Positions 8,922-18,766 of a DNA stretch of 64,000 nt are shown one piece after another; positions within the stretch are counted from its first letter, which is position 1, and each line of letters starts with the position of its first letter. The stretch is from Propionibacteriales bacterium. GTDB lineage: Bacteria; Actinomycetota; Actinomycetes; Propionibacteriales; Nocardioidaceae. A program made the position numbers and the translations under genes. The DNA is taken from contig JAPLCB010000004.1 in assembly GCA_026392455.1 (NCBI GenBank), positions 1 through 64,000 on the forward strand. The letters are read 5' to 3'. The notes under the pieces were generated by a model. It was not told the origin of the DNA. It worked only from the letters and a program-made list of their open reading frames with translations, and ran no database searches.

Positions 8922-9988
8922 CCGGCCACCTGACCGGCCCGCTGCACGTCATCGGTGCCGGTCTGCTGGGTACGTCGATCGGCCTCGCCGCCCGCCGCCA
9001 GGGTGTCACCGTCTGGTTGAGCGACGCGAACCCCGAGCACGTCCGAACCGCGATCAGCCTGGGCGCCGGGACCGCCGTTCCGACCGGCGAGGTCCCGCAG
9101 CTGGTGGTGGTCGCCGTTCCGCCGGTCCACATTGCCGAGGTCGCCGTCGAGGCACTGCTGACCGGTGCCGTGGTGACCGACATCGGCAGTGTCAAGGCCC
9201 TGCCGCTGGCCCAGATCAGCGACCACGTCGACGATGCGACCCTGCGCCGCTACGTCGGGAGCCACCCGATGGCGGGCAACGAGCGTTCCGGTCCGTTGGC
9301 CGCGAGCGCGTCGCTCTTCGACGGCCGGCCGTGGGCGGTGGCCCCGCACGTGCACTCGGACCCGGGGGCGATCGGTCTCGTCGAGGAGCTGGTGGCTCTC
9401 TGCGGTGCTGTCGCGGTCCGGCTGTCGCCGGTCGAGCACGACCTGGCGGTGGCGCGCACCTCCCACGTGCCCCACCTCCTGGCTGTCCTCGCGGCCGGCC
9501 AGCTGACCGATGCCGTCCCCGAGCACCTCTCGCTCTCGGGCCAGGGCGTCCGCGACGTGACCCGGGTGGCCGGGGGAGACCCGGACCTCTACGGGCAGAT
9601 CATCCGGGCCAACGCCGCCGTGGTCGGCGACCTCCTGCGCGGGTTGCGCGGGCAGCTGGACGACCTGATCACCGCCGTGGACGGCGGTGACCAGGAGGAC
9701 CTGGTCGAGATCCTGAGCCGTGGTCGCGCCGGCACCCAGATCATTCCGGGCAAGCACGGCGGAGTGGCGATCGAGACCGGCCCGGTGTTCGTGCTGGTTC
9801 CCGACCACCCCGGAGAGCTGGCCCGGCTCTTCGCCGACATCGGCGAGATCGGCGTCAACGTCGAGGACCTCCGCATCGATCACGACCCCGGGCGACCGGC
9901 CGGACTCGTGGAGCTGCAGGTCGAAGCCGCTGCCGCTGAGCAGCTGCGCGGTGCGCTCGAGGCGAGGAACTGGACCGCTCACCGGTAG
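8918..9988 (+). CDS. tyrA: prephenate dehydrogenase with ACT domain
   Basis: Oxidises prephenate to 4-hydroxyphenylpyruvate for tyrosine synthesis. The Rossmann motif HVIGAGLLGTSIGLAARRQG is at residues 10–29. The active site shows DIGSVK near 88 and GSHPMAGNERSG near 113. The last ~70 residues (GPVFVLVPDHPGELARLFAD, then VNVEDLRIDH) form an ACT domain, presumably for tyrosine feedback. GTG start coupled to aroH through GTGA. Confidence 0.9.
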   Translation: MTGHLTGPLHVIGAGLLGTSIGLAARRQGVTVWLSDANPEHVRTAISLGAGTAVPTGEVPQLVVVAVPPVHIAEVAVEALLTGAVVTDIGSVKALPLAQISDHVDDATLRRYVGSHPMAGNERSGPLAASASLFDGRPWAVAPHVHSDPGAIGLVEELVALCGAVAVRLSPVEHDLAVARTSHVPHLLAVLAAGQLTDAVPEHLSLSGQGVRDVTRVAGGDPDLYGQIIRANAAVVGDLLRGLRGQLDDLITAVDGGDQEDLVEILSRGRAGTQIIPGKHGGVAIETGPVFVLVPDHPGELARLFADIGEIGVNVEDLRIDHDPGRPAGLVELQVEAAAAEQLRGALEARNWTAHR

Positions 9989-10063
9989 GCTGCTGCGCGG
10001 ACGTGTCCCGCCCGGAGCAGGGCGAGGACGTCCGGTGGGGATCAACCGGCTAGGAGTAGAGCA

Positions 10064-10762
10064 GTGGTACGCAGCGTTGTCGTGGCGATGGACGGTCCGT
10101 CCGGATCGGGCAAGTCCAGCACCTCCCGCGGCGTCGCGAGCCGCCTGGGCCTGGCGTACCTCGACACCGGAGCCCAGTTCCGCGCGGTCACGGCCTGGAT
10201 GCTGAGCCACGGTGTCGACATCCACGATCCCGCCGCGGTCGCGGCGCGGGCGCTCGAACCGCAGCTCGTCTCCGGCACGGACCCGCTCGCCCCGACGATC
10301 ACGGTCGACGGCGTCGATGTCGCCGAGGCCATCAGGAGCGAGGCCGTCACCGCGGCGGTCAGCCCGGTGGCGACCGTGCCGGAGGTTCGCGCCCGGTTGA
10401 TGGAGCTGCAGCGGGCGATCATCTCCGACGCGCTCGAGACCGGGGGCATCGTCGTGGAGGGTCGGGACATCGGGTCGGTGATCTGGCCCGGGGCAGCGGT
10501 CAAGCTCTACCTGACCGCCGATGCGGCCGCTCGCGCTGCCCGACGCACGGCCGAGAACGGCACCGGATCGGTGGCCGCGACCGAGGCAGAGCTGCTCAGG
10601 CGCGACGCGATCGACTCCTCCCGGGCAGCGGCTCCCTTGGTGGTGCCCGCTGGTGCGGTCCACCTGGACACCACGCCGTACACCCTCGACCAGGTCGTCG
10701 ACCAGGTCGTGGCGATCGTCGACCGGGCGGTTGCCGGCCACACCGCGGGAGCCGTCGAGTGA
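10064..10762 (+). CDS. cmk: cytidylate kinase
   Basis: Phosphorylates CMP and dCMP to the diphosphates. P-loop [17 protein letters not shown] at residues 9–25, LAYLDTGAQFRAVT near 32–45, GRDIGSVIWPGA near 134 and the DSSRAAAPL substrate segment near 185. The length of 232 residues is typical. The GTG start is preceded by TAGGAG. The stop overlaps the plsC-like gene, and the order cmk–acyltransferase–der is widely conserved. Confidence 0.92.
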   Translation: MVRSVVVAMDGPSGSGKSSTSRGVASRLGLAYLDTGAQFRAVTAWMLSHGVDIHDPAAVAARALEPQLVSGTDPLAPTITVDGVDVAEAIRSEAVTAAVSPVATVPEVRARLMELQRAIISDALETGGIVVEGRDIGSVIWPGAAVKLYLTADAAARAARRTAENGTGSVAATEAELLRRDAIDSSRAAAPLVVPAGAVHLDTTPYTLDQVVDQVVAIVDRAVAGHTAGAVE

Positions 10763-11532
10763 GCCCGGGGGAGAGCTCTCCGCACCGGAGTCTCCCGCGG
10801 ACCGACCAGGTCCGGCACCCCCGTCGGGCGATGCTGCACGGCCTGCGGCCGGCGTTCGCCGGGGTGATCAACCGGCGCTGGAAGGTCGAGTACCGCGGCG
10901 TCGACCGGGTCCCGATGTCCGGGCCGGTGGTGATGGTCTCGAACCACATCGGCTTCCTGGACGGACCGATGATGGCCATCGTCGGTCCCCGACCCGTCCA
11001 CGCCCTGACCAAGCGCGAGCTCTTCGCCGGACCTCTTGGTGCGTTCCTCCACGGTGCCGGCCAGATCCCGCTGTCCCGGTTCGAGCCGGACCCGCTCGCG
11101 ATCAAGACCGCCGTCCGGGTTCTGCGCGACGGCGGGGCGGCAGGCGTCTTCCCCGAGGGCACCCGCGGCGACGGGGAGATGGTGACCGCTGCCCGTGGCG
11201 CGGCGTACCTCGCGTTGGCGACGGGGGCGACCGTGCTGCCGATGTCGTTCCTCGGCACCCGCCTGGCCGGCTCGGACGCGACCTTCCCGCCAGCAGGGAC
11301 CAGGATCGTGGTGAGCTACGGGTCACCCCTGGCAGTGGAACAGCAGGGCTGGCCCCGGCGTTCCGACCAGGTCAGGGTGCTGACCGAGCAGATCCGGCTG
11401 GCGATCATCGCTACGGTGGCTGAGGCGCTCGACGCCACTGGCATGGAACTTCCGGGAGCGATCCCGGACACGGACGGAACTAGCCCCGATGTGGGGCCGG
11501 CGTCCGAAAGCAGCAAGGCTGGAAATGACTGA
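10759..11532 (+). CDS. 1-acyl-sn-glycerol-3-phosphate acyltransferase (PlsC family)
   Basis: Membrane-associated acyltransferase of phospholipid synthesis, 257 residues. Block I NHIGFLD (H-x4-D) lies near residue 58, the acyl-phosphate-binding [11 protein letters not shown] near 132, and [10 protein letters not shown] near 160 is also family-typical. GTG start overlaps cmk and the stop overlaps der by 8 bp. The family is clear. The acceptor (lysophosphatidate) is assumed. Confidence 0.85.
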   Translation: MSPGESSPHRSLPRTDQVRHPRRAMLHGLRPAFAGVINRRWKVEYRGVDRVPMSGPVVMVSNHIGFLDGPMMAIVGPRPVHALTKRELFAGPLGAFLHGAGQIPLSRFEPDPLAIKTAVRVLRDGGAAGVFPEGTRGDGEMVTAARGAAYLALATGATVLPMSFLGTRLAGSDATFPPAGTRIVVSYGSPLAVEQQGWPRRSDQVRVLTEQIRLAIIATVAEALDATGMELPGAIPDTDGTSPDVGPASESSKAGND

Positions 11533-12907
11533 GCACCCCGTAGTACCCGAGCAGGACGGTCCCGGCGACGGCGCCGAGAACGAGATCCGCACCCCGATCC
11601 TGGCGGTGGTCGGGCGGCCGAACGTCGGCAAGTCCACGTTGGTGAACCGGATCATCGGTCGCCGCGAGGCGGTCGTCGAGGACAAGCCCGGTGTCACCCG
11701 GGACCGCGTCTACTACGACGCGAACTGGAACGGTCGCGCCTTCACCGTCGTCGACACCGGCGGCTGGGACGCCGATGCCGAGGGGATGGCCGCGATGATC
11801 TCGGCCCAGGCCGAGGTCGCGGTCTCGCTGGCCGACGCCGTGCTGTTCGTCGTCGATGCGACGGTCGGTATCACCGATGCCGACGAGGGCGTCGTCAAGG
11901 TGCTGCGCAAGAGCGGCCGTCCGGTTGTCCTGGCGGCGAACAAGTGCGACGACCAGCGGGCCGAGGCGCTCGCGTACGGACTCTGGAACCTCGGCCTCGG
12001 CGAGCCGTTCCCGGTCTCGGCGCTGCACGGCCGTGGCTCGGGCGACATGCTCGACGCAGTCCTGGCCGCGCTCCCGGAGACGCCGGTGGAGACGATCGGC
12101 AAGGAGATCGGTGGTCCGCGCCGGATCGCGATCATCGGACGCCCGAACGTCGGCAAGTCCTCGCTGCTCAACAAGCTCGCGGGCGAGGACCGGGTCGTCG
12201 TCGACGACGCCTCCGGAACGACCGTCGACCCGGTCGACGAGCTGGTCGAGATCGGTGGCAAGGTCTGGAAGTTCATCGACACCGCCGGTATCCGCAAGCG
12301 GGTCAAGACCGCGTCGGGGCACGAGTACTACGCCTCGCTGCGCACGGCCACCGCGATGGAACGCGCCGAGGTCGCGGTCCTGGTGATCGACGGCAGCCAG
12401 TCGATCTCGGAGCAGGACATGCGGATCATCCAGACCGTCCGGGACTCCGGACGCGCACTGGTGATCGCCTTCAACAAGTGGGACCTGGTCGACGACGAGC
12501 GCCGCTACTACCTGGAGCGGGAGTACGAACGCGAGCTGGTGCAGGTCCAGTGGGCACCGCGGATCAACATCACCGCACGTACCGGCTGGCACATCGACCG
12601 GCTGGTCCCGGCGCTCGAAGCGGCCCTCAAGGGCTGGGAGACCCGGATCTCGACCGGGGCGCTCAACGCGTTCCTGGGCCGTCTGGCAGCCGAGCACCCG
12701 CACCCGGTGCGCGGCGGCAAGCAGCCCCGGATCCTCTTCGGGACCCAGGCCGCCACCGCGCCGCCGACCTTCGCGATCTTCACGTCCGGCAAGCTCGACG
12801 CGGGGTACGAGCGGTTCATCGAGCGGCGGTTGCGCGAGGAGTTCGGGTTCGTCGGGACGCCGATCGACATCTCGGTCCGGGCCCGGGAGAAGCGCAAGAA
12901 GCGCTGA
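11525..12907 (+). CDS. der: GTPase Der (EngA), ribosome assembly
   Basis: Tandem-G-domain GTPase needed for 50S subunit maturation, 460 residues. The first G domain has [13 protein letters not shown] near residue 30, DTGGWD near 76 and NKCD near 140. The second has [13 protein letters not shown] near 205, DTAGIRKR near 252 and NKWD near 318. The C-terminal KH-like domain ends in a basic REKRKKR tail. The ATG at 11525 was chosen over an upstream GTG because it starts a clean family-like N-terminus inside the plsC 3' end. Confidence 0.95.
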   Translation: MTEHPVVPEQDGPGDGAENEIRTPILAVVGRPNVGKSTLVNRIIGRREAVVEDKPGVTRDRVYYDANWNGRAFTVVDTGGWDADAEGMAAMISAQAEVAVSLADAVLFVVDATVGITDADEGVVKVLRKSGRPVVLAANKCDDQRAEALAYGLWNLGLGEPFPVSALHGRGSGDMLDAVLAALPETPVETIGKEIGGPRRIAIIGRPNVGKSSLLNKLAGEDRVVVDDASGTTVDPVDELVEIGGKVWKFIDTAGIRKRVKTASGHEYYASLRTATAMERAEVAVLVIDGSQSISEQDMRIIQTVRDSGRALVIAFNKWDLVDDERRYYLEREYERELVQVQWAPRINITARTGWHIDRLVPALEAALKGWETRISTGALNAFLGRLAAEHPHPVRGGKQPRILFGTQAATAPPTFAIFTSGKLDAGYERFIERRLREEFGFVGTPIDISVRAREKRKKR

Positions 12908-12951
12908 CGGCAATCGGGACAAAAGGGACCGTCGCGTGGCATCATCGAGCC

Positions 12952-13896
12952 ATGCGGCGGTCCTTTCTCGGTCTTACCTGCGCGGTCCTGGTGGCCGTCG
13001 GGCTGTCGACCACGGGGCCGTCGTCGGCCCGGTCCGAGCTCGTCGTCGCCGGCACCACCTGCCCGACCTTCCCGGCCAGCAACTGGTGGCACGCCGACGT
13101 CAGCAGGCTCCCGATCCACCCGCGGAGCGCGGCGTGGAAGTCGCACATGTCCTCGAACCGCGCCCTGCACCCGGACTTCGGCCCCTCGTACGGCGACGGC
13201 CCTGACTACGGGATCCCGATCACGGTCGTCGACTCGACGCACCCGAAGGTGGCCGTGCGCTTCCAGTACGCGTCCGAGAGCGACCGCACCGGCTACCCGC
13301 TCGGCGCCGACACCCGGATCGAGGGCGGTCGCAACTCGTCGGGGGACAAGCACGCCATCGTCATCGACACGGGAACCTGTCGGTTGTACGAGACCTGGAA
13401 CACCCGGCAGGTGGGTTCGACCTGGTACGCCGGTTCGGGTGCCACCTGGTCGCTGAAGTCCAACGCGCTGCGACCGAACGGGTGGACGTCGGCCGACGCC
13501 GCCGGACTCCCGATCCTGCCGGGACTGCTGAGGTGGAACGAGGTGGCCGCCGGGCGCATCGACCACGCCATCCGGTTCACCACCGACGTGACGGCCAACC
13601 GGCACCTGTGGCCGGCGCGGCACCACGCGGGATCGACGAGCAGCCTCGACTACCCGCCGATGGGGGCGCGATTCCGGCTCCGAGCCGGGTACGACGCGTC
13701 GCGCCTGGGGGCCCAGGCGCGGGTGGTCGTGGCCGCGATGAAGAAGTACGGCCTGGTGCTCGCCGACAACGGATCGCCGTGGTACTTCCAGGGCGAGCAG
13801 AACGCCGCCTGGCCGGAGAGGTTGATCGACGACCTGAAGCGGATCCCGGCCTCGCAGTTCGTCGCGGTCAACACCAGCTCGTTGGTGCCGCGCTAG
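12952..13896 (+). CDS. secreted protein of unknown function
   Basis: A 314-residue protein with a clear Sec signal peptide (MRRSFLGLTCAVLVAVGLS, cleavage likely around residues 22–27). The mature part contains NWWHADVSRLPIHP, an ALHPDFG segment, GIPITVVDS, EGGRNSSGDKHAIVIDT, NALRPNGWTSADAAGLP and KKYGLVLADNGSPWYF motifs. This pattern recalls a widespread family of secreted bacterial proteins that I cannot name or assign a function. Two Cys residues (mature start and ~residue 143) may form a disulfide. Monocistronic; a MarR gene with its own promoter follows. Confidence 0.75.
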   Translation: MRRSFLGLTCAVLVAVGLSTTGPSSARSELVVAGTTCPTFPASNWWHADVSRLPIHPRSAAWKSHMSSNRALHPDFGPSYGDGPDYGIPITVVDSTHPKVAVRFQYASESDRTGYPLGADTRIEGGRNSSGDKHAIVIDTGTCRLYETWNTRQVGSTWYAGSGATWSLKSNALRPNGWTSADAAGLPILPGLLRWNEVAAGRIDHAIRFTTDVTANRHLWPARHHAGSTSSLDYPPMGARFRLRAGYDASRLGAQARVVVAAMKKYGLVLADNGSPWYFQGEQNAAWPERLIDDLKRIPASQFVAVNTSSLVPR

Positions 13897-13901
13897 GCCC
13901 C

Positions 13902-13907
13902 TAGAGT
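13902..13907 (+). promoter_or_regulatory. -10 element, leaderless marR-like gene
   Basis: TAGAGT followed by 6 nt and the GTG start at 13914. This spacing would put the transcription start at the start codon, and no ribosome site is present. Confidence 0.6.
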
Positions 13908-13913
13908 GTTGGG

Positions 13914-14423
13914 GTGGGAACGCCGTGGTTGGACGACGAGGAGCGAGCTGCCTGGCTCGGACTGATCGCTGTGGTCGAGCTCCTGCCCGGAGCGCTCGAC
14001 TCCCAGCTGCGGCGGGACGCGGGCATCACCCACTACGACTACTTCGTGCTGGCGATGCTCTCCGAGGCGCCGGGGCTGACGCTGCGGATGACGATGTTGG
14101 CGCAGCTGACCAACGCGACCTTGTCCAGGCTCTCCCACGTCGTCCGCCGGCTCGAGGACCGGGGGCTCGTGGAACGCTTCCCGTGCCCCGAGGACGCGCG
14201 CGCCACGAACGCCCGGCTGACGCCCGCTGGTCGTGACGCCGTCGTTGCGGCAGCGCCGGGGCACGTGGCCGCGGTCCGGGCTCACGCCCTCGACGGGCTC
14301 AACCGTGAGCAGCTGACCCAGCTCCGGGAGATCTCGGTGGCCCTGCTCGGCAAGCTCGACCCCGAGGGCCGGCTGGCTACGCTCTACCTCCAGGAGCCGG
14401 CAACGGAGGGTGAGGCGTCATGA
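13914..14423 (+). CDS. MarR-family transcriptional regulator
   Basis: A 169-residue winged-helix regulator. The MarR core is visible: YDYFVLAMLSEAPGLTLRMTMLA near residues 42–64 (quoted as YDYFVLAMLSEAPG), recognition helix LTNATLSRLSHVVRRLEDRG at ~66–85 and the wing VERFPCPEDARATNARLT. It overlaps the following reductase-like gene by 4 bp (ATGA), so it probably controls that gene and itself. The ligand is unknown. Confidence 0.85.
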   Translation: MGTPWLDDEERAAWLGLIAVVELLPGALDSQLRRDAGITHYDYFVLAMLSEAPGLTLRMTMLAQLTNATLSRLSHVVRRLEDRGLVERFPCPEDARATNARLTPAGRDAVVAAAPGHVAAVRAHALDGLNREQLTQLREISVALLGKLDPEGRLATLYLQEPATEGEAS

Positions 14424-15064
14424 CCCGGGTGCGCGTCGACCTGTTCAGCTCGTTGGACGGCTACACCTCCTCGGGAGGGACGGACGACAACCCGATGGGG
14501 GAGGACTGGGGTCCCCTCACCCAGGCCTACGTCGCGACCCGCACGATGCAGGAACGCGTCTTCGGTGACACCACCGGCGCCGGCACCACCGGTGCCGACG
14601 ACTCCTACGCTGCCGCGTTCTTCGAGGGTGTCGGCGCCGAGATCATGGGCGCCGGGATGTTCGGCCTGCACTCGTTCGGTGACGACCCGGACTGGAAGGG
14701 TTGGTGGGGCGACCGGCCCCCGTTCGGGTTCCCGGTCTACGTCCTGACGCACACGGCACCACGTCCGTCGATCCCGATGCTGGGCGGCACGACCTTCCAC
14801 TTCCGCAGCGGCGCGGTCGCGGACGTGCTCGCCGAGGCGACCGAGGTCGCCGGCGGTCTGGACGTCCGGGTCGGCGGTGGTATCGGTACCGCCCTGGCCT
14901 TCCTGCGGGCCGGCCTGGTCGACGACCTGCACGTCTCGGTCGCCCCGATCCTGCTGGGTCGGGGGCACCAGGTCTGGGACGGCCTGCGGGGACTCGAGCT
15001 CACCCACGCAGTCACCACCGAGGTGGCCGAGAGCGGCACGATCCACATCACCTTCACCCGCTGA
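14420..15064 (+). CDS. dihydrofolate reductase-like (RibD C-terminal domain) protein
   Basis: A 214-residue single-domain protein of the RibD-C/bifunctional deaminase-reductase fold. The start RVDLFSSLDGYTSS, the MGAGMFGLHSFG segment, FPVYVLTHT and the NADPH-loop DVRVGGGIGTALAFLRAGLVDDLHVSVAPILLGRG (key parts GGGIGTALAFL and DDLHVSVAPILLG) are typical. Such stand-alone proteins are NADPH-dependent reductases of unknown substrate. Coupled to the MarR gene, suggesting a detoxification or stress pair. Confidence 0.82.
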   Translation: MTRVRVDLFSSLDGYTSSGGTDDNPMGEDWGPLTQAYVATRTMQERVFGDTTGAGTTGADDSYAAAFFEGVGAEIMGAGMFGLHSFGDDPDWKGWWGDRPPFGFPVYVLTHTAPRPSIPMLGGTTFHFRSGAVADVLAEATEVAGGLDVRVGGGIGTALAFLRAGLVDDLHVSVAPILLGRGHQVWDGLRGLELTHAVTTEVAESGTIHITFTR

Positions 15065-15128
15065 CGGCTGCGAGCCACGTCACAGCGTCACTCGCGTGAT
15101 CGGTCTGGCGCGACCGACGGGGGAGAAC

Positions 15129-15147
15129 TAAGGTAAGCACAACCTAA
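15129..15147. promoter_or_regulatory. iron box (IdeR/DtxR operator)
   Basis: The 19-bp site TAAGGTAAGCACAACCTAA matches 17 of 19 positions of the IdeR/DtxR consensus TWAGGTWAGSCTWACCTWA. The two mismatches are the central C and T. It lies 37 bp before the fbpA-like gene, so Fe2+-loaded IdeR should repress the whole iron importer operon. Confidence 0.85.
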
Positions 15148-15183
15148 TCTCACCTGGGGTCACCGACTCGAAGGGCCTGTTCC

Positions 15184-16206
15184 GTGCTGCGCACCCGCTC
15201 GATCCGTCTGCTCGCCGCGACCGCTGCGACCGCTCTCGCACTCCCCGTCCTCGCCGCCTGCGGCGGCGAGGACGACAAGAACGCGGTGGTCGTCTACAAC
15301 GCCCAGCACAAGCAGCTGATCTCCGCGGTCGCGAAGGAGTTCACCAAGAAGACCGGCATCACGGTGAAGCTGCGCAACGGTTCGGACCTGGAGCTGGCCA
15401 ACCAGCTGGTCGCCGAAGGCACCGCCTCGCCCGCCGACGTGTTCCTGACCGAGAACTCGCCGGCGATGGCGCTCGTCGACAGCAAAGGGCTGTTCCAGCC
15501 GCTGGCGAGGACGACGCTGGAGAGGATCCCGGCCCAGTACCGCCCGACCGACGGCGACTGGACCGGGTTCGCCGGACGTTCGACGGTCCTGGTCTACAAC
15601 CCCTCGCTGATCTCCGAGGACGACCTGCCGACGTCGTTGCTGGACCTGGCCGGTCCCGCCTGGGCCGGGAAGGTCTCGTTCTCGCCGACCGGGGCCGACT
15701 TCCAGGCGATCGTCGCCGCGGTCCTGGCCCTGAAGGGCGAGGACGCCACGAAGGCCTGGCTCGCCGGGATCAAGGCGAACGGCAAGACCTTCCAGGGCAA
15801 CAACGTGGTCCTGAAGTCGGTCAACGCCGGCGAGGTCGCGACCGGGATCATCTACCACTACTACTGGGACCGGGACCAGGAGGAGTCGGGTGAGAACAGC
15901 GACAACAGCAAGCTCTACTTCTTCGGGGACCAGGACCCGGGTGCCTTCGTCTCGACCTCGGGGGCCGGGGTCCTCGCCAACGGTGACCACCTCACCGACG
16001 CCGAGAAGTTCGTCGACTACCTGACCAGCGCCGAGGGCCAGAAGATCATCGCCGACAGCTACGCGCTGGAGTACACGCTCAACCCCGAGGTGCCGCTCGG
16101 ACGCGAGGTGAAGCCGTTCGCGGAGCTCGACCCGCCGGCCGTGGGTGTCTCGGAGCTCGACAGCCAGAAGGTGGTCCAGCTGATGCAGGACGCCGGGCTG
16201 CTGTGA
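15184..16206 (+). CDS. ferric iron ABC transporter, substrate-binding lipoprotein
   Basis: A 340-residue Fe3+-binding protein of the FbpA/FutA type. The lipobox LAAC places Cys at residue 22 after a hydrophobic signal (AATAATALALPVLAAC), so it is membrane-anchored. VVVYNAQHKQL, ADVFLTENSPAM and the C-terminal-lobe Tyr pair in GIIYHYYWDR are typical ferric-ion-binding elements. The GTG start follows the IdeR box directly. It overlaps the permease gene (GTGA), giving an fbpABC-type operon extended by an adenylation-domain gene. Confidence 0.9.
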   Translation: MLRTRSIRLLAATAATALALPVLAACGGEDDKNAVVVYNAQHKQLISAVAKEFTKKTGITVKLRNGSDLELANQLVAEGTASPADVFLTENSPAMALVDSKGLFQPLARTTLERIPAQYRPTDGDWTGFAGRSTVLVYNPSLISEDDLPTSLLDLAGPAWAGKVSFSPTGADFQAIVAAVLALKGEDATKAWLAGIKANGKTFQGNNVVLKSVNAGEVATGIIYHYYWDRDQEESGENSDNSKLYFFGDQDPGAFVSTSGAGVLANGDHLTDAEKFVDYLTSAEGQKIIADSYALEYTLNPEVPLGREVKPFAELDPPAVGVSELDSQKVVQLMQDAGLL

Positions 16207-17741
16207 TCCGGACGCTGACCCGGCGCGGAGCATCGCCTCTGACCCTGGTCGGACTGGTCGTCGTCCTGCTCACCTTGATCCCGCTGGGCTACATCGCCTA
16301 CGCGCTGGTCACCATGGGGCCCGCCGACCTCGCGGCACTGCTCTGGCGACCGCGGGTCGGTGAGCTGCTGCGCAACACCCTGAGCCTGATGGTCGGCACC
16401 GTCGCGGTGACCACGGTGGTCGGCGTCGCGTGCGCGTTCCTGGTGAACCGGACCGACCTGCGGCTGCGCGGTTGGTGGCACGCGCTGCTGTCAGCGCCGC
16501 TGGCGGTCCCGGCCTTCGTGAACTCCTACGGCTGGGTCTCGCTGACCAGCTCGGTGCAGTCCTACGCCGGTGCGGTCCTGGTGGTCTCGCTGTCGTACTA
16601 CCCGCTGGTCTACCTCCCGGTCACCGCGGCGATGACCACCCTCGAAGCCGCTCCTGAGGAGGTCGCCCGGTCACTGGGCCGCTCGCGCACCCGGGCCTTC
16701 TTCTCCGCGGCCCTCCCGCGGCTGCTCCCGGCGGTCCTCGGTGGTGCCCTCCTGGTCGGGCTGCACGTGCTCGCGGAGTTCGGGGCGCTCCAGCTGCTCA
16801 ACTACCAGACGTTCACCACCGCGATCTACGGGCAGTACCAGTCCAGCTTCGCCGGGGATGCCGGCACCGCGCTGTCCGGCGTGCTGGTCGTGCTCTGCGT
16901 GCTGCTGCTCACCGTCGAGCTGATCGGCCGCGGCGGTCGGCGGGTCGACCGGGTCGGACGTGGCACCGGGCGGACCGCCGAACCGCTGGTCCTGGGATCC
17001 CGGGCGGTCCCGGTCCTCGGACTGCTCGTCGGGCTGGTCGTCCTGGCTCTCGGGGTGCCGCTCTACTCGCTGGGGCACTGGCTCGTCGTCGGCTCGTCGA
17101 CCGAGTTCCCGGTCGACGAGCTGACCCGGGCCCTGGGCAGCACCGTCGGCCTCGCCCTCGGCGGAGCGACCCTGACGATGCTGATGGCGATGCCGCTGGC
17201 CTGGCTGGTCGTACGGCGACGTGGTCCGGTCAGCACGGTCCTGGAACGCCTCGCCTACACCGCCAACTCGCTGCCCGGGATCGTGGTCGCGCTGGCTCTG
17301 GTCACCGTCTCGATCCGGTACGCGCCGTCGGCCTACCAGACGGTTCCGGTGCTCCTGCTGGCCTACGCGATCCTGTTCCTGCCGCGCGCGCTGGTCAGTG
17401 TGCGCGGCTCGCTGGAGCAGGCGCCGGCCCTTCTCGACGACGTCGCCCGGAGCCTAGGGCTGACTGCGTGGCGAACGTTCCTGCGGGTGACCGTGCGCCT
17501 GGTCGCTCCGGGGGTCGGCGCCGGCCTGGCGCTCGTCTTCCTGGCCGTGAGCACCGAGCTCACCGCCACGTTGCTGCTGTCGCCGATCGGCACCACCACC
17601 CTGGCCACCGAGTTCTGGTCGAACTCGTCCTCGGTCGAGTACGGCGCTGCGGCGCCGTACGCCCTGCTGCTGGTCCTGGCCGCCGTCCCTGCGACCGTGA
17701 TGCTGTCGCGCCAGGCCCGACCCGAGGAGGTCCGCCCGTGA
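16203..17741 (+). CDS. ferric iron ABC transporter, double-domain permease
   Basis: A 512-residue inner-membrane permease with two fused binding-protein-dependent transport domains, about 12 hydrophobic segments in all. EAA-loop-like sequences appear twice: LEAAPEEVARSLGRSRTRAF near residue 150 and LEQAPALLDDVARSLGLTAW near 405. This FbpB-like architecture is normal for Fe3+ importers. It overlaps both neighbours by 4 bp. Confidence 0.9.
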   Translation: MIRTLTRRGASPLTLVGLVVVLLTLIPLGYIAYALVTMGPADLAALLWRPRVGELLRNTLSLMVGTVAVTTVVGVACAFLVNRTDLRLRGWWHALLSAPLAVPAFVNSYGWVSLTSSVQSYAGAVLVVSLSYYPLVYLPVTAAMTTLEAAPEEVARSLGRSRTRAFFSAALPRLLPAVLGGALLVGLHVLAEFGALQLLNYQTFTTAIYGQYQSSFAGDAGTALSGVLVVLCVLLLTVELIGRGGRRVDRVGRGTGRTAEPLVLGSRAVPVLGLLVGLVVLALGVPLYSLGHWLVVGSSTEFPVDELTRALGSTVGLALGGATLTMLMAMPLAWLVVRRRGPVSTVLERLAYTANSLPGIVVALALVTVSIRYAPSAYQTVPVLLLAYAILFLPRALVSVRGSLEQAPALLDDVARSLGLTAWRTFLRVTVRLVAPGVGAGLALVFLAVSTELTATLLLSPIGTTTLATEFWSNSSSVEYGAAAPYALLLVLAAVPATVMLSRQARPEEVRP

Positions 17742-18766
17742 GTGCCGTGAAGATCAGCGCCGTCTCCAAGTCGTACGGCGCCACCGACGTGCTCCGGGCC
17801 GTGGACCTCGACGTTCCCGAGGGGTCGATCACGTCGGTGCTCGGGCCGTCCGGCTGCGGCAAGACCACGCTGCTGCGGATCATCGCCGGCTTCGTCCGGG
17901 CAGATGCCGGAACCGTCACGATCGACGGCAAGGTCGTCGACGACGGCTCGGTCGCGGTCAAGCCGGAGCGGCGGGGCGTCGGTTACGTTCCCCAGGAGGG
18001 TGCGCTCTTCCCGCACCTGGACGTCCGCGCCAACATCCTGTTCGGCCTGCCGCGGTCCGCGCGCACCTCGGCGCGGCTGGCCGAGCTGATGGACCTCGCG
18101 GAACTGCCGTCAGCCCTGGCCCGCCGGCAGCCGTTCCAGCTCTCCGGTGGTCAGCAGCAGCGGGTGGCGATCGCCCGCGCGTTGGCGCCGCGGCCGACCG
18201 TGGTACTCCTCGACGAACCGTTCTCCGGTCTCGACGCCGGTCTGCGGGTCTCCGCCGGCCGGGCCGTGACCCGCGTGCTGCGGCACGCCGGCGCCACCGC
18301 CCTGCTGGTGACCCACGACCAGGGTGAGGCACTCTCGCTCGCCGATCAGGTCGCCGTGATGCGGGCCGGCCGGTTCGTCCAGGTCGACGAACCGGCGCGG
18401 CTGTACGGCAGCCCGGTCGACATCGAGACGGCCGAGTTCGTCGGCGGTGCCTCCGTGGTCCCCGGCGTGGTGCGAGCCGGGGTGGCGGACACCGTGCTCG
18501 GCACCATCGGCGTCAACGCCGCGGACGGCCCGGCGCGACTGCTGCTGCGTCCCGAACAGCTGACCATCGTCGAGCCCGGGGCCGGCAGCGCCGTCGGCGA
18601 GGTCGAGGAGGTCAGCTTCTACGGGGCCCAGGTCGTGGTGCGGATCTCGCTGGCGGACCGGTCCGCCGTGGTGGCCCGGTGCTCGTCGACGTCCACCCCA
18701 CGACCCGGTGACCGCGTCGGCCTCGCGGTCGACGGTGTGGCGGTGGCCTTCCCCGCGTCGACATGA
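17738..18766 (+). CDS. ferric iron ABC transporter, ATP-binding protein
   Basis: A 342-residue ABC ATPase powering the upstream permease. Walker A GPSGCGKTTLL near residue 37, signature [15 protein letters not shown] near 135, Walker B VVLLDEPFSGLD near 156 and the switch His in LLVTHDQGEALSLAD near 190. The C-terminal ~100 residues form the regulatory TOBE-like domain. It ends with the ATGA overlap into the next gene, tying that gene to iron control. Confidence 0.9.
   Translation: MSAVKISAVSKSYGATDVLRAVDLDVPEGSITSVLGPSGCGKTTLLRIIAGFVRADAGTVTIDGKVVDDGSVAVKPERRGVGYVPQEGALFPHLDVRANILFGLPRSARTSARLAELMDLAELPSALARRQPFQLSGGQQQRVAIARALAPRPTVVLLDEPFSGLDAGLRVSAGRAVTRVLRHAGATALLVTHDQGEALSLADQVAVMRAGRFVQVDEPARLYGSPVDIETAEFVGGASVVPGVVRAGVADTVLGTIGVNAADGPARLLLRPEQLTIVEPGAGSAVGEVEEVSFYGAQVVVRISLADRSAVVARCSSTSTPRPGDRVGLAVDGVAVAFPAST

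Noticed and set aside
15065-15128. Terminator between the reductase gene and the iron operon
   Set aside because: No convincing stem-loop was found there; only short GC matches.
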